NCBI GenBank assembly: GCA_022843165.1 | Contig: JALHOD010000003.1 | Location: 227,301 to 291,300 of the forward strand | Direction: 5' to 3' | Source of the DNA: Pseudorhodoplanes sp. | GTDB taxonomy: Bacteria > Pseudomonadota > Alphaproteobacteria > Rhizobiales > Xanthobacteraceae | DNA: 64,000 nt | Part shown: positions 28,657 through 38,117 of the stretch, in pieces | Numbering within the stretch: position 1 is the stretch's first letter | Layout of the letters: each line of letters starts with the position of its first letter | Translations under genes and position numbers: made by a program | Notes under the pieces: model-generated | What the model saw: only the letters and a program-made list of their open reading frames with translations | Told to the model about the DNA's origin: nothing | Database searches by the model: none

Positions 28657-28947
28657 ACGCCGCCATGGCCCGGCTGGCCATCCACAGCCTGCGAACGCCA
28701 GCTATGTCTTTCACGCGAGGTCCGCTGCGCGCGGGGCCGGGGCGCTTCGCCTTTGGGAGCATGCTTTTTGTGACACAACCCCGCCGGTTTGACCGGCCAT
28801 GTCCCCGATTTGTTTGACGCCGCCGATACCGCTCTCTAATTTCCCCGCTCTGCCGGTTATCCGGCCCCCGCGCGGCAAGTGCTGCGCCGGCGGCATCGGC
28901 CTGGACAGGGAACGAATGTCGCTGCACAGCTTCGACGCCAGAGCCCC

Positions 28948-29919
28948 ATGAAATCATCGGCAGCATTCCTGATTTCCGCGCTGGTTGCGCTGGCCTTTCT
29001 GGCCGGTTCGGTGCTGGCGCTTGGGCAGGTCTGCGGCAGCTATTCGCCGGTGCCGCCCGTCGAGAAGAAGGCGCCTCCGCCGCAGATTCGCGTCGATCTG
29101 CCGGGCGGCGGCCACCTGATTCGCGCCGTCAGTCTGCGCGACACGCTTGAGGGCCATGTCGTCCTTGCGCAGAACGCCGCAGCGCCATCGACCGCCGCTC
29201 TGCCGGGCTGGTGGCAGCGATTTGTCTGCGAGATCCGCGCGTCGGATCTGGCCCTCCTGGCCTGCGCGGTATTCCTGCTGCTGGCCGGTCTTTTCCAGGG
29301 CCTGTGGATGCGCGGCGCCTTGCGCGCGTCGCAGAAGGCGGCGCAGGCATCGGAAAAATCCTCCGCGCTGATGGACGAGGCGCTGATGTCGGCGCAACGC
29401 GCCTATGTCTTCATGAAGGAAATCCAGGTCAGCCTGACCAAGAATCCCATCAACGACGAGATTCAGACCTGCACCTTGCAGCCGATCTGGGAAAATACCG
29501 GCACCACGCCGACCAGGAACGGCCGCAGCCATGTGAGCTGGAAATATTTCGAACGTTCGGTGCCCGCCGATTTCGATTTTTCCGATTTCGACGATCTCGG
29601 CAACCGCATCCTGTCCTACGACGCCTACCGGCCGCTGATCGTCGGCCCGAAATCGACGGCGCTCTCGCCGGTCATCAATATCGAGCCGGCGATGCTGCGC
29701 CAGGTCCGCGATCTGCAGGGCAAGCTGCTGATCTGGGGCTGGACCGAATATGACGAGATTTTCGCCGGCGCGAAACGTCACCGCACCGAGTTCTGCTACC
29801 AGGTCGCGGTGTCAGGTTCGCCCGCCAGCCATGTCGGATTCAGCCAGTATCATCTGCATAACGGTGTGGATGAAGACTGCATGAAGAAGCCGACCACGCT
29901 GACGCGCGCGGCCGCCTGA
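28948..29919 (+). CDS. Two-TM membrane protein of unknown function
   Basis: Two hydrophobic segments (LISALVALAFLAGSVLAL; LALLACAVFLLLAGLFQGLWM), coiled linker, AQRAYVFMKEIQ...PIWENTGTTPTRNGRSHV...LLIWGWTEYDEIF...HRTEFCY. Confidence 0.75.
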   Translation: MKSSAAFLISALVALAFLAGSVLALGQVCGSYSPVPPVEKKAPPPQIRVDLPGGGHLIRAVSLRDTLEGHVVLAQNAAAPSTAALPGWWQRFVCEIRASDLALLACAVFLLLAGLFQGLWMRGALRASQKAAQASEKSSALMDEALMSAQRAYVFMKEIQVSLTKNPINDEIQTCTLQPIWENTGTTPTRNGRSHVSWKYFERSVPADFDFSDFDDLGNRILSYDAYRPLIVGPKSTALSPVINIEPAMLRQVRDLQGKLLIWGWTEYDEIFAGAKRHRTEFCYQVAVSGSPASHVGFSQYHLHNGVDEDCMKKPTTLTRAAA

Positions 29920-29950
29920 GCGCCATTTCATCGGCCCACGGAGCGCTTCC

Positions 29951-31015
29951 TCAGCCGGCTGCCTTTTCCGCTGCGACACGCTGCCGGACGGCGGGACTCG
30001 CGTCGTACCAGTCGCGTGTGCCGTTCACGATTTTGACCACCGACAACATCACGGGCACTTCGATCAGGACCCCGACCACAGTTGCCAACGCGGCGCCCGA
30101 ATTGAATCCGAAGAGACTGATCGCGGCCGCGACGGCGAGTTCGAAGAAGTTGCTGGCTCCGATCAGGGCTGACGGCGCCGCCACGCAATGCGCCTCTCCG
30201 GCCGCGCGATTGAGAAGATAGGCAAGGCCCGAATTGAAGTAGACCTGGATCAGGATCGGCACGGCCAGAATGGCAATGATCAAGGGCTGGGCCAGGATTT
30301 GCTCGCCCTGGAATCCGAAAAGCAGCACCAGTGTGGCCAGCAAGGCGACGAGAGAAACCGGCTGCAAGGTCGACAGCAGCCGCGTCAACGCGTCGGCTCC
30401 GCTGCTCGCGAGCACGCTCCGCCGGACAATCTGCGCGATGATCACCGGCACGACAATGTAAAGCACAACCGACAGGAGCAGGGTTTCCCACGGCACGGTA
30501 ATGGCAGACAGGCCGAGCAGCAGTCCCACGATTGGCGCAAATGCAAAGACCATGATCACGTCGTTGAGGGCGACCTGACTCAGGGTGAAATGCGGCTCGC
30601 CGTCAGACAGATTGCTCCAGACGAACACCATCGCCGTACACGGCGCCGCGGCGAGCAGGATCAGCCCCGCAATGTAGCTGTTGATCTGGTCTGCCGGCAG
30701 ATAGGGCTTGAACAGCCAGCCGATGAAAAGCCATCCCAGAAAGGCCATCGAAAACGGCTTCACCGCCCAGTTGATGAAAAGCGTGACGCCGATGCCGCGC
30801 CAATGCTCCTTGACGCCCGACAAGGCCGCAAAGTCGATCTTCACCAGCATGGGAATGATCATCAGCCAGATCAGAACCGCGACCGGCAGATTGACTTTGG
30901 CGATCTCGGCCGTGCCGATCATGTGGAATGCGGCGGGAAAGAAGTGGCCGAGGGCGATCCCGACAATAATGCATAGGCCGACCCAGATCGTGAGATAGCG
31001 TTCGAACAAGGACAT
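29951..31015 (-). CDS. acr3: ACR3-family arsenite efflux transporter
   Basis: MSLFERYLTIWVGLCIIVGIALGHFFP; AAAPCTAMVFVWSNLSDGEPHFTLSQVALND. Confidence 0.93.
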   Translation of the reverse strand: MSLFERYLTIWVGLCIIVGIALGHFFPAAFHMIGTAEIAKVNLPVAVLIWLMIIPMLVKIDFAALSGVKEHWRGIGVTLFINWAVKPFSMAFLGWLFIGWLFKPYLPADQINSYIAGLILLAAAPCTAMVFVWSNLSDGEPHFTLSQVALNDVIMVFAFAPIVGLLLGLSAITVPWETLLLSVVLYIVVPVIIAQIVRRSVLASSGADALTRLLSTLQPVSLVALLATLVLLFGFQGEQILAQPLIIAILAVPILIQVYFNSGLAYLLNRAAGEAHCVAAPSALIGASNFFELAVAAAISLFGFNSGAALATVVGVLIEVPVMLSVVKIVNGTRDWYDASPAVRQRVAAEKAAG

Positions 31016-31059
31016 GTGTGAAACCTCGGCTGGGTCAGCGTGTGTGGTTGACGGCAAGT

Positions 31060-31584
31060 TCAGTCCTGCATCGCTTTTGCGGTCGCGCCGTCCATGCGGC
31101 CGATATCCTTCAGCCGGCTTTCAAGTTTCAGCCGGTCGAGCGATGCGATCGGGAGCGCGGAAAACACCGAAATGCGCCGGTGCAGCATTCCATAGGCCTT
31201 GTCGAAGGCGAGCGCGATCTCGATGGGTGAGCCTTCGGCGGCGGCGGGATCGGGAATGCCCCAATGCGCGGTCATTGGCTGGCCCGGCCAGAGCGGGCAG
31301 GATTCGCCCGCGGCATCGTCGCAGACCGTGAACACGAAATCGAATTCCGGCGCGCCCGGCTGAGAAAACTCGTTCCAGGATTTCGAACGCAACTCTGCGG
31401 TCGGATAGCCAAGGCGTTCCAGCAAACCGCGCGCATACGGGTTCACCTGCCCCTTGGGCTGGCTGCCGGCGCTATAGGCCCGGAACTTCCCGCGGCCCTC
31501 GCGATTCAAGATCGCTTCCGCCAGAATCGAGCGCGACGTGTTGCCCGTACACAGAAAGAGAACGTTGTAGACCCGCTCACTCAT
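31060..31584 (-). CDS. arsC: LMW-phosphatase-type arsenate reductase
   Basis: VLFLCTGNTSRSILAEAIL CX5R motif; VFTVCDDAAGESCPLWPGQPMTAHWGIPDPA. Confidence 0.93.
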   Translation of the reverse strand: MSERVYNVLFLCTGNTSRSILAEAILNREGRGKFRAYSAGSQPKGQVNPYARGLLERLGYPTAELRSKSWNEFSQPGAPEFDFVFTVCDDAAGESCPLWPGQPMTAHWGIPDPAAAEGSPIEIALAFDKAYGMLHRRISVFSALPIASLDRLKLESRLKDIGRMDGATAKAMQD

Positions 31585-31614
31585 AACCTGCCCCTGCAGC
31601 GATGCTTGGTTTGT

Positions 31615-31977
31615 TCAGCCCACACCCGCCTCGCCGGTCGCCGGCAAGGACGTGCCTGCGGCGTTCGGCGCGCACAGCTCCGGCTTGCCGCCGCAGCAAT
31701 TCTCGGTGAGATAGGAGAGAAGATCATTCATGACGTCGAAGCGCGCCGCATAGATCAGCGAGCGCCCGTCCCGACGCACCGACACGAGGCCGGCTTGCCG
31801 CAGACGATCGAAGTGAAACGACAGCGTGTTGGGCGCGAGGCCAAGCGCGCTGGCGACCTGACCGGCCGGAAGGCCGGCGGGTCCGGCGCGCACCAGCAGA
31901 CGATAGACATCCAGCCGGTTGTCCTGCGCCAGCGCACCAAGCGCCTGAATGATAGTGACTTTTTCTATCTCTTCCAT
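31615..31977 (-). CDS. arsR: ArsR-family regulator with C-terminal Cys cluster (C94, C95, C102)
   Basis: wHTH ArsR fold (ALGLAPNTLSFHFDRLRQAGLVSVRRDGRSLIY), tail TENCCGGKPELC; upstream of arsC and acr3. Confidence 0.92.
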   Translation of the reverse strand: MEEIEKVTIIQALGALAQDNRLDVYRLLVRAGPAGLPAGQVASALGLAPNTLSFHFDRLRQAGLVSVRRDGRSLIYAARFDVMNDLLSYLTENCCGGKPELCAPNAAGTSLPATGEAGVG

Positions 31978-32108
31978 AGTTCAACGAATATCGAAATAAT
32001 GGCAGAAAGTCAAGAAAACTGGCGGCCTGCTGCTAAACTGTCCGGACTGGCATCCGCCGAGATGCGTCAGTCACATTCGGGCGCTATTTCAGGCGAGGAC
32101 GCGGGGCC

Positions 32109-35100
32109 ATGTCGCATTCCCACAAGCCATTGATGCTGTCGTCGCGGTTCGCGCCGCTGTTCTGGACGCAGTTTTTTTCCGCGTTCAACGACAACTATCT
32201 GAAGAACGCGCTGGTCTTCCTGATCCTGTTTCATGTCGCCAAGGACAGCCCGCAATCGGCGGAGACGCTGATCACGCTGGCCGGAGCGACCTTCATCGCG
32301 CCGTATTTTTTCCTGTCGGCTTTGGGCGGCGAAATCGCCGACCGCTTCGACAAGGCGGTGGTCGCGCAGCGGCTGAAACTGATCGAGATCGCGGTCGCCG
32401 GAGTCGCGGTCGCCGGATTCGTGTTTCATTCGATCGCAATCCTGTTCGTCGCGCTGTTCGGCTTCGGCGTGATCGGCGCGCTGTTTGGTCCGATCAAATA
32501 CGGCATCCTTCCCGATCATCTGGAGCGCCGCGAACTGCCGGCCGGCAATGCGCTGGTGGAAGGCGCCACCTTCATTGCCATCCTGCTCGGCACGATCGCC
32601 GGCGGTCTTGTGGCGCGGGGCGGCGGTGATCCCGCCACCTTCTCCGGTCTGGTCATGGTGTTCGCGCTGCTGTGCTGGGTGTCCAGCCTGCTGATTCCGC
32701 GCACCGGCGAAGCCGCCCCCAATCTGCAGATCAACAGGAACATCGTGATCTCGACCTGGTCGCTGATCCAGCATCTGCGCAGCGACAGCCGGCTGTGGTG
32801 GGGCGCGCTGGTGACCAGCTGGTTCTGGCTCGTCGGCATCGTGGTCCTGTCGCTGCTGCCGCCTTTGGTGAAATCGCTGGTCGGCGGCAACGAGGAAGTG
32901 GTCACGGCCTATCTGGCGATTTTCTCGATCGCGGTGGCTGTCGGCTCGGGCCTTGCGGCCTGGCTGGCGAGCGGACGCATCATCTTGTTGCCGACTCTTT
33001 TCGGTGCCGTCCTGCTCGGGCTGTCGGCGCTGGTTGTCGGTTTCTCGGTTTACGGCGTTGCGCCGGCCCAGACACTGGCGGGGCCGTCGGAGGTTTTTGC
33101 TTCGGTGCGCGGCATCAACGTCGCCATCGGACTGATGGGTCTGGCGATCGGCGGCGGCCTGTTCATCGTCCCGGCTTTCGCGGCGGTGCAGGCCTGGTCC
33201 GGCGCCGATCGCCGTGCGCGCGTGATCGCAGCCGTCAACGTGCTCAACGCGCTGTTCATGACGGCTGCGACGCTGATCGTCGCGGCACTGCAGGGCAACG
33301 GCGCAACCACGCCGACGCTGTTCATCGGGCTTGGCATCTGCAATCTCGTCGTGGCGGTGCTGATCGGCTTCACCATGCCGACCCGGCCGTTCAACGATGC
33401 GCTGTCGATCCTGTATCGCTGTCTGTTCCGCGTGCAGGTGAAGGGACTCGACAATCTCACCAAGATCAAAAGTCCCAATGTCATCATCGCGCTCAATCAT
33501 GTCAGCTTTCTCGATGCCGGCATCGCGCTCTCGCTGCTCGGCCGCGATCCGGTTTTCGCCGTCGACACCGCCATGGCGCAGAAATGGTGGGTCAAGCCGT
33601 TCATGCGCATGACGCGGGCCTTGCCGATCGACCCGCTCAAGCCGATGGCGACCCGCACGCTGATTCATGCGGTGCAGTCGGGCGAGACGCTGATCATCTT
33701 CCCGGAAGGACGGATCACCGTCACCGGCTCGCTGATGAAGGTCTATGACGGTGCCGGTCTCATCGCCGACAAGTCGGACGCCACCATCGTGCCCGTGCAT
33801 ATCGACGGCCTCGAGCAGACCCCGTTCACGCGTCTCAACAAGAGCCAGGTGCGCCGCCGCTGGTTCCCCAAAGTGACCGTCACGGTGCTGGAACCGGTCA
33901 AGCTCAATGTGAATCCGGACTTGCGCGGCCGCCGCCGCCGTCAGGCCGCCGGCGCCGCGCTCTACGACATCATGTCGGACATGATCTATCGCACGGTTTC
34001 GACCGATCGCACGGTGGTGCAGGCGCTGATCCAGGCGGCGCAGGCGAATGGCATGGGCCGCGTGGCGACCGAGGATCCCGTCACCGGCGAACTGACCTAC
34101 AAGAAGCTGTTGCGCGCGACCGCCGTGCTGGGCCGCAAGCTGATGCCGCTGGCCGATATCGGCAAGCCGGTGGGCGTGATGCTGCCCAATGCCAACGGCG
34201 CGGTTGCGACGCTGTTCGCGCTGATGTCGGCGGGCCGCGTGCCGGCCATGATCAACTTCACCGCCGGCGCGGCCAATATCCTGGCCGGCTGCCGGGCGGC
34301 CGGTGTGTCCACCATCGTCACGTCGCGCACCTTCATCGAACGCGGCAAGCTGGAGCCGCTGATCGACAAGCTGCACGGCACGATCCGTTTCGTCTATCTC
34401 GAGGACGTGCGCGCCACCGTGAACATCATCGACAAGCTGCGCGTGCTGTTCGGGGCCAACAAGCCGCTGGTGCCGCGCAGGCCGGACGATTGGGCCGTGG
34501 TCCTGTTCACGTCGGGCTCGGAAGGCACGCCCAAGGGAGTCGTGCTGTCCCATCGCAATATTCTCACCAATGCGGCGCAGGCCAAGGCGCGCATCGATTT
34601 CGGGCGCACCGACAAGGTGTTCAATATCCTGCCGGTCTTCCATTCCTTCGGGCTGACCGTCGGCGTGATCCTGCCGCTGGTGTCCGGCGTGAGGATTTAT
34701 CTCTATCCGTCGCCGCTGCATTACCGCACCGTTCCCGAACTGATCTACGGCATCAACGCCACCATCATGTTCGGCACCGACACGTTCCTGAACGGCTATG
34801 CGCGCGCGGCCAATCCGTACGATTTCCGGTCGATCCGTTACATCCTGTCGGGCGCCGAGCCGGTGAAGGAATCCACGCGCCGCACCTACCTGGAAAAATT
34901 TGGACTGCGCATCCTGGAAGGCTATGGCGTGACCGAAACCGCCCCTGCGCTGGCGCTCAACACGCCCATGTTCAACAAGTTCGGCACGGTCGGTCGTCTG
35001 CTGCCCGGCATGGAAGCGCGGCTGGACAAGGTCGAGGGCGTGGATGAAGGCGGGCGGCTGTTCGTCAAGGGACCGAACGTGATGCTCGGCTATCTGCGCG

Positions 35101-35549
35101 CCGAGAATCCCGGCATCCTCGAGCGTCCTCCGCAGGGATGGCACGACACCGGCGACATCGTCACCATCGACGAGCAGGGCTATATCGCGATCAAGGGCCG
35201 CGCCAAGCGTTTCGCCAAGGTCGGCGGGGAGATGATCTCGCTGGCGGCGGTGGAGATGCTGGCGGCGGAATTGTGGGTCGATGTGGTCTCGGCCGTGGTC
35301 GCCGTCCCCGACGCGCGCAAGGGCGAGCGGCTGCTGCTTTACACCCAGAAGAAGGACGCCGCGCGGTCTGAGATCATCGCCTTCGCGCGGGCGCGGCATG
35401 CCTCCGAGCTGATGATTCCGGCGGAAGTGATCTATATGGAGAAACTTCCCATGCTGGGATCCGGCAAGGTCGACATGCTCAGTCTGCAGAAGATGGCGAA
35501 GGAACGGGCCGAGCAAGCGGCCGCGCGCGCGTCGGCCGTGACGGCCTGA
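32109..35549 (+). CDS. MFS - acyltransferase (PlsC) - AMP-dependent acyl-ACP synthetase fusion (Aas/LplT-like)
   Basis: N-terminal MFS TMs; acyltransferase NHVSFLDAG and FPEGRITVTGS; ligase VVLFTSGSEGTPKGVVLSHRNI. Confidence 0.92.
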   Translation: MSHSHKPLMLSSRFAPLFWTQFFSAFNDNYLKNALVFLILFHVAKDSPQSAETLITLAGATFIAPYFFLSALGGEIADRFDKAVVAQRLKLIEIAVAGVAVAGFVFHSIAILFVALFGFGVIGALFGPIKYGILPDHLERRELPAGNALVEGATFIAILLGTIAGGLVARGGGDPATFSGLVMVFALLCWVSSLLIPRTGEAAPNLQINRNIVISTWSLIQHLRSDSRLWWGALVTSWFWLVGIVVLSLLPPLVKSLVGGNEEVVTAYLAIFSIAVAVGSGLAAWLASGRIILLPTLFGAVLLGLSALVVGFSVYGVAPAQTLAGPSEVFASVRGINVAIGLMGLAIGGGLFIVPAFAAVQAWSGADRRARVIAAVNVLNALFMTAATLIVAALQGNGATTPTLFIGLGICNLVVAVLIGFTMPTRPFNDALSILYRCLFRVQVKGLDNLTKIKSPNVIIALNHVSFLDAGIALSLLGRDPVFAVDTAMAQKWWVKPFMRMTRALPIDPLKPMATRTLIHAVQSGETLIIFPEGRITVTGSLMKVYDGAGLIADKSDATIVPVHIDGLEQTPFTRLNKSQVRRRWFPKVTVTVLEPVKLNVNPDLRGRRRRQAAGAALYDIMSDMIYRTVSTDRTVVQALIQAAQANGMGRVATEDPVTGELTYKKLLRATAVLGRKLMPLADIGKPVGVMLPNANGAVATLFALMSAGRVPAMINFTAGAANILAGCRAAGVSTIVTSRTFIERGKLEPLIDKLHGTIRFVYLEDVRATVNIIDKLRVLFGANKPLVPRRPDDWAVVLFTSGSEGTPKGVVLSHRNILTNAAQAKARIDFGRTDKVFNILPVFHSFGLTVGVILPLVSGVRIYLYPSPLHYRTVPELIYGINATIMFGTDTFLNGYARAANPYDFRSIRYILSGAEPVKESTRRTYLEKFGLRILEGYGVTETAPALALNTPMFNKFGTVGRLLPGMEARLDKVEGVDEGGRLFVKGPNVMLGYLRAENPGILERPPQGWHDTGDIVTIDEQGYIAIKGRAKRFAKVGGEMISLAAVEMLAAELWVDVVSAVVAVPDARKGERLLLYTQKKDAARSEIIAFARARHASELMIPAEVIYMEKLPMLGSGKVDMLSLQKMAKERAEQAAARASAVTA

Positions 35550-35559
35550 AGGAGGAAGC

Positions 35560-36015
35560 ATGTCGGTTTCGGGAGACAACCAGCACAGACTTGAGGTGAT
35601 CCATCCGTCGCCGGAGGAAGCCTACAAGATGCCCTATGCGCCGGCGATCCAGATCGTGGGCGCCTGCGACCTGATGTTCGTGTCGGGCTGCACGCCTTCG
35701 GATCTCTATCATCATCATCCGCATCGCGATGAAGAGCATATCCACCCGCATTCCATCGAGGAACAGACCACCAAGGCGATGGATTGCATCAAGCTGATCC
35801 TCGACGAGGTCGGCGCCAGCTTCCAGGATATCGTCAAGATCACCAAGTACCTGACCGACATGCGCGACGCCGACGGCATGAACAGGGCGATGAAACCCTA
35901 TATGGGCGACTGGCGTCCGGCCAGCACCATGGTTTGCATCAACCAGCTCAGCTCTCCCGGCGCGCGCGTGGAGCTGGACGTCATCGTGGCCGTTCCGAAG
36001 AAGGCGTCGAGGTAG
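35560..36015 (+). CDS. RidA family protein
   Basis: MFVSGCTPSDLYH...EEQTTKAMDCIKLILDEVGASFQDIVKITKYLTDMRDADGMN; GGAGGAAGC RBS. Confidence 0.85.
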   Translation: MSVSGDNQHRLEVIHPSPEEAYKMPYAPAIQIVGACDLMFVSGCTPSDLYHHHPHRDEEHIHPHSIEEQTTKAMDCIKLILDEVGASFQDIVKITKYLTDMRDADGMNRAMKPYMGDWRPASTMVCINQLSSPGARVELDVIVAVPKKASR

Positions 36016-36062
36016 CGGTCTTCCTCTGCTAGCATCGCTCTCTTTCGGCAGGGAGTGATGCC

Positions 36063-36947
36063 ATGAGTCTCCGGATCGCCATTGTTGCTCCCGGTGAAAT
36101 GGGCAGCGGGGTAGGGCAGAAGCTGGTTCAGCAGGGACTGACCGTGCTGACGTCTCTGAAGGGTCGCAGCGCCGCCAGCGCCGCGCGCGCGGTGCGGGCC
36201 GGTCTCACCGACGCTCCGGACGACGATGCCTTGGCCGGGTGCGACATGGTTCTGTCAATCGTGCCGCCCAAGGATGCGCTCGGTCTTGCCGAGCGTCTGC
36301 GGCCCGCATTCGCGCGCGCGGTCCGCAAGCCGGTTTATGTCGATTGCAACGCCATCGCCCCCGAAACGGTGCGCCGCATCGCTGCGGTGATTGCCGGCAC
36401 CGGCGCGCGCTTTGTCGACGCCGGCATTATCGGTCCGCCGCCGTCCGCCACCCAGCGCGCGGCCACCACATTCTACGCGTCGGGTGAAGCCGCGCCGGAA
36501 TTCGCGGCCTTGTCCGCCCATGGACTGGACATTCGCGTTCTCGACGGTCCGCTCGGCGCGGCTTCGGCGCTGAAGATGTCCTATGCCGGACTGACCAAGG
36601 GCTTCACGGCGCTCGGCGCCGCCATGATTCTGGGCGCATCGCAAGCGGGCGTGTCGGACGCGCTGGCGCGCGAATTGTCGGAAAGCCAGCCACACTTCCT
36701 GTCGTTCCTGCAGCGGTCCGTGCCGGGCATGTTTCCGAAGGCCTATCGCTGGATCGCCGAGATGGAGGAGATCGCGGTCTTCGCGGACAATGTCGCGGGC
36801 GGACCGGACATGTATCAGGGTGCAGCCGATCTCTATCGCCGGATCGCGTCCGCCGTCGCGGAGGTGTCCGACGCGCAACGCGACCTCACATTGCTGCTTG
36901 ATTTTTGCGGTTCGGCTGCGTCCGCGCCGATGCGCCAGCGCAGCTGA
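36063..36947 (+). CDS. NAD(P)-dependent oxidoreductase, 6-phosphogluconate/hydroxyisobutyrate dehydrogenase-like with DUF1932-type C-terminus
   Basis: IAIVAPGEMGSGVGQKLV; VDCNAIAPETVRRIA; FVDAGIIGPPP. Confidence 0.8.
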   Translation: MSLRIAIVAPGEMGSGVGQKLVQQGLTVLTSLKGRSAASAARAVRAGLTDAPDDDALAGCDMVLSIVPPKDALGLAERLRPAFARAVRKPVYVDCNAIAPETVRRIAAVIAGTGARFVDAGIIGPPPSATQRAATTFYASGEAAPEFAALSAHGLDIRVLDGPLGAASALKMSYAGLTKGFTALGAAMILGASQAGVSDALARELSESQPHFLSFLQRSVPGMFPKAYRWIAEMEEIAVFADNVAGGPDMYQGAADLYRRIASAVAEVSDAQRDLTLLLDFCGSAASAPMRQRS

Positions 36948-37247
36948 AACCGTGCTTTATTTTGAATGAACCGAAACCGGAAAGATTTCGGTAATCGCTG
37001 TGGCGCGCGCGACGGCTCCGGCGTCAGAAACATCCGGTTTTAAAGGCTGATCTCGCCGCCTTCGAAAACGCGCAAGGTTAAGCTTGCGTTGCGCTCGGCA
37101 CGACAATTTTTCATAAACGACGTCGATTCAGGCTCTTTTCAGTATAGGCGCAGAAGCGGATTTTGCTTCACCAATTCAATACGACCCGGCTCCGATAGTG
37201 CGGCGGAGAAATACGCTGCATCGGGTTTTTGAATCGGGACGGGCGTC

Positions 37248-38117
37248 GTGCGTAAGTCAACAGTTGTGATGATTGCGTTTGCCGTGGTCTTCGGCCTGCT
37301 CGCGGTCTTCATTGCGCAGACGTGGCTGAACAATGCAGCCGCGAACCGCATGAAGAGCCTCGAAGCCGGCAAGAAGGTGCTGACCACCAACACGATCGTG
37401 GTTGCCGCCGAGCGCCTGCAGTTCGGCACCGAACTTGCGCCCAATCATCTGCGCGAAATCGCGTGGCCCGCCGATTCGATTCCGGCCGGCGCCTTCGCGA
37501 AGATTTCCGACATGCTTTCGGCCGGCAAGCGCGTGGTGCTGTCGCCGGTCGAGCCGAACGAGCCGGTCCTGGCCTTGAAGATCACCGGTTCCGGCCAGCG
37601 CGCGACATTGTCGGCGCTGGTGGGCGAAGGCATGAGAGCCGTCACCGTGCGCGTGAACGATGTCGAAGGCGTCGGCGGCTTCGTGCTGCCCGGCGATCGC
37701 GTCGACGTCGTGCTGACGCGCCAGGTCGACAAGGGCAACGCCACAACCGAGGTGGTTCTGCAGAATACGCGCGTGCTCGCGGTGGATCAAAGCGCCGACG
37801 AGCGCAGTTCGAAGGCCACGGTCGCCAAGGCCGTGACCCTCGAGGTCGATACGGTCGGCGCGCAGAAGGTTTGGCTGGCGGCTTCGGTCGGCAGCCTGTC
37901 GCTGCTGCTGCGAAAGGCGGGCGAGAACACCGCCGAGCGGACGCGACGTGTGACGCTGGACGATCTCAGCAAGCCCGACCGGGTTGTGCGCGGTCGCGAT
38001 ACCGGCGTCACGAATGTGGTGGTTCAAAGGGGCTCAAACAAACAGGAATACCAGGTGCCCGTCGAGGGCACCGATGGCCGGCGAGCTGTCGGGGATGACG
38101 GTTCGAAACGCCAATGA
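37248..38117 (+). CDS. cpaB: Flp pilus assembly protein CpaB/RcpC
   Basis: Single N-terminal TM, TTNTIVVAAERLQFGTEL (SAF-like), GGFVLPGDRVDVVLT; GTG start. Confidence 0.92.
   Translation: MRKSTVVMIAFAVVFGLLAVFIAQTWLNNAAANRMKSLEAGKKVLTTNTIVVAAERLQFGTELAPNHLREIAWPADSIPAGAFAKISDMLSAGKRVVLSPVEPNEPVLALKITGSGQRATLSALVGEGMRAVTVRVNDVEGVGGFVLPGDRVDVVLTRQVDKGNATTEVVLQNTRVLAVDQSADERSSKATVAKAVTLEVDTVGAQKVWLAASVGSLSLLLRKAGENTAERTRRVTLDDLSKPDRVVRGRDTGVTNVVVQRGSNKQEYQVPVEGTDGRRAVGDDGSKRQ

Noticed and set aside
32067-35579. 1170-aa minus-strand ORF opposite the MFS-acyltransferase-ligase gene
   Set aside because: Composition is Arg/His/Gln/Asp-rich with no domain signature; the plus strand encodes clear domains. 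High-GC antisense artefact.
37077-37091. Possible CtrA site TTAAGCTTGCGTTGC before cpaB
   Set aside because: Second half reads TTGC, not TTAA; too weak to claim.
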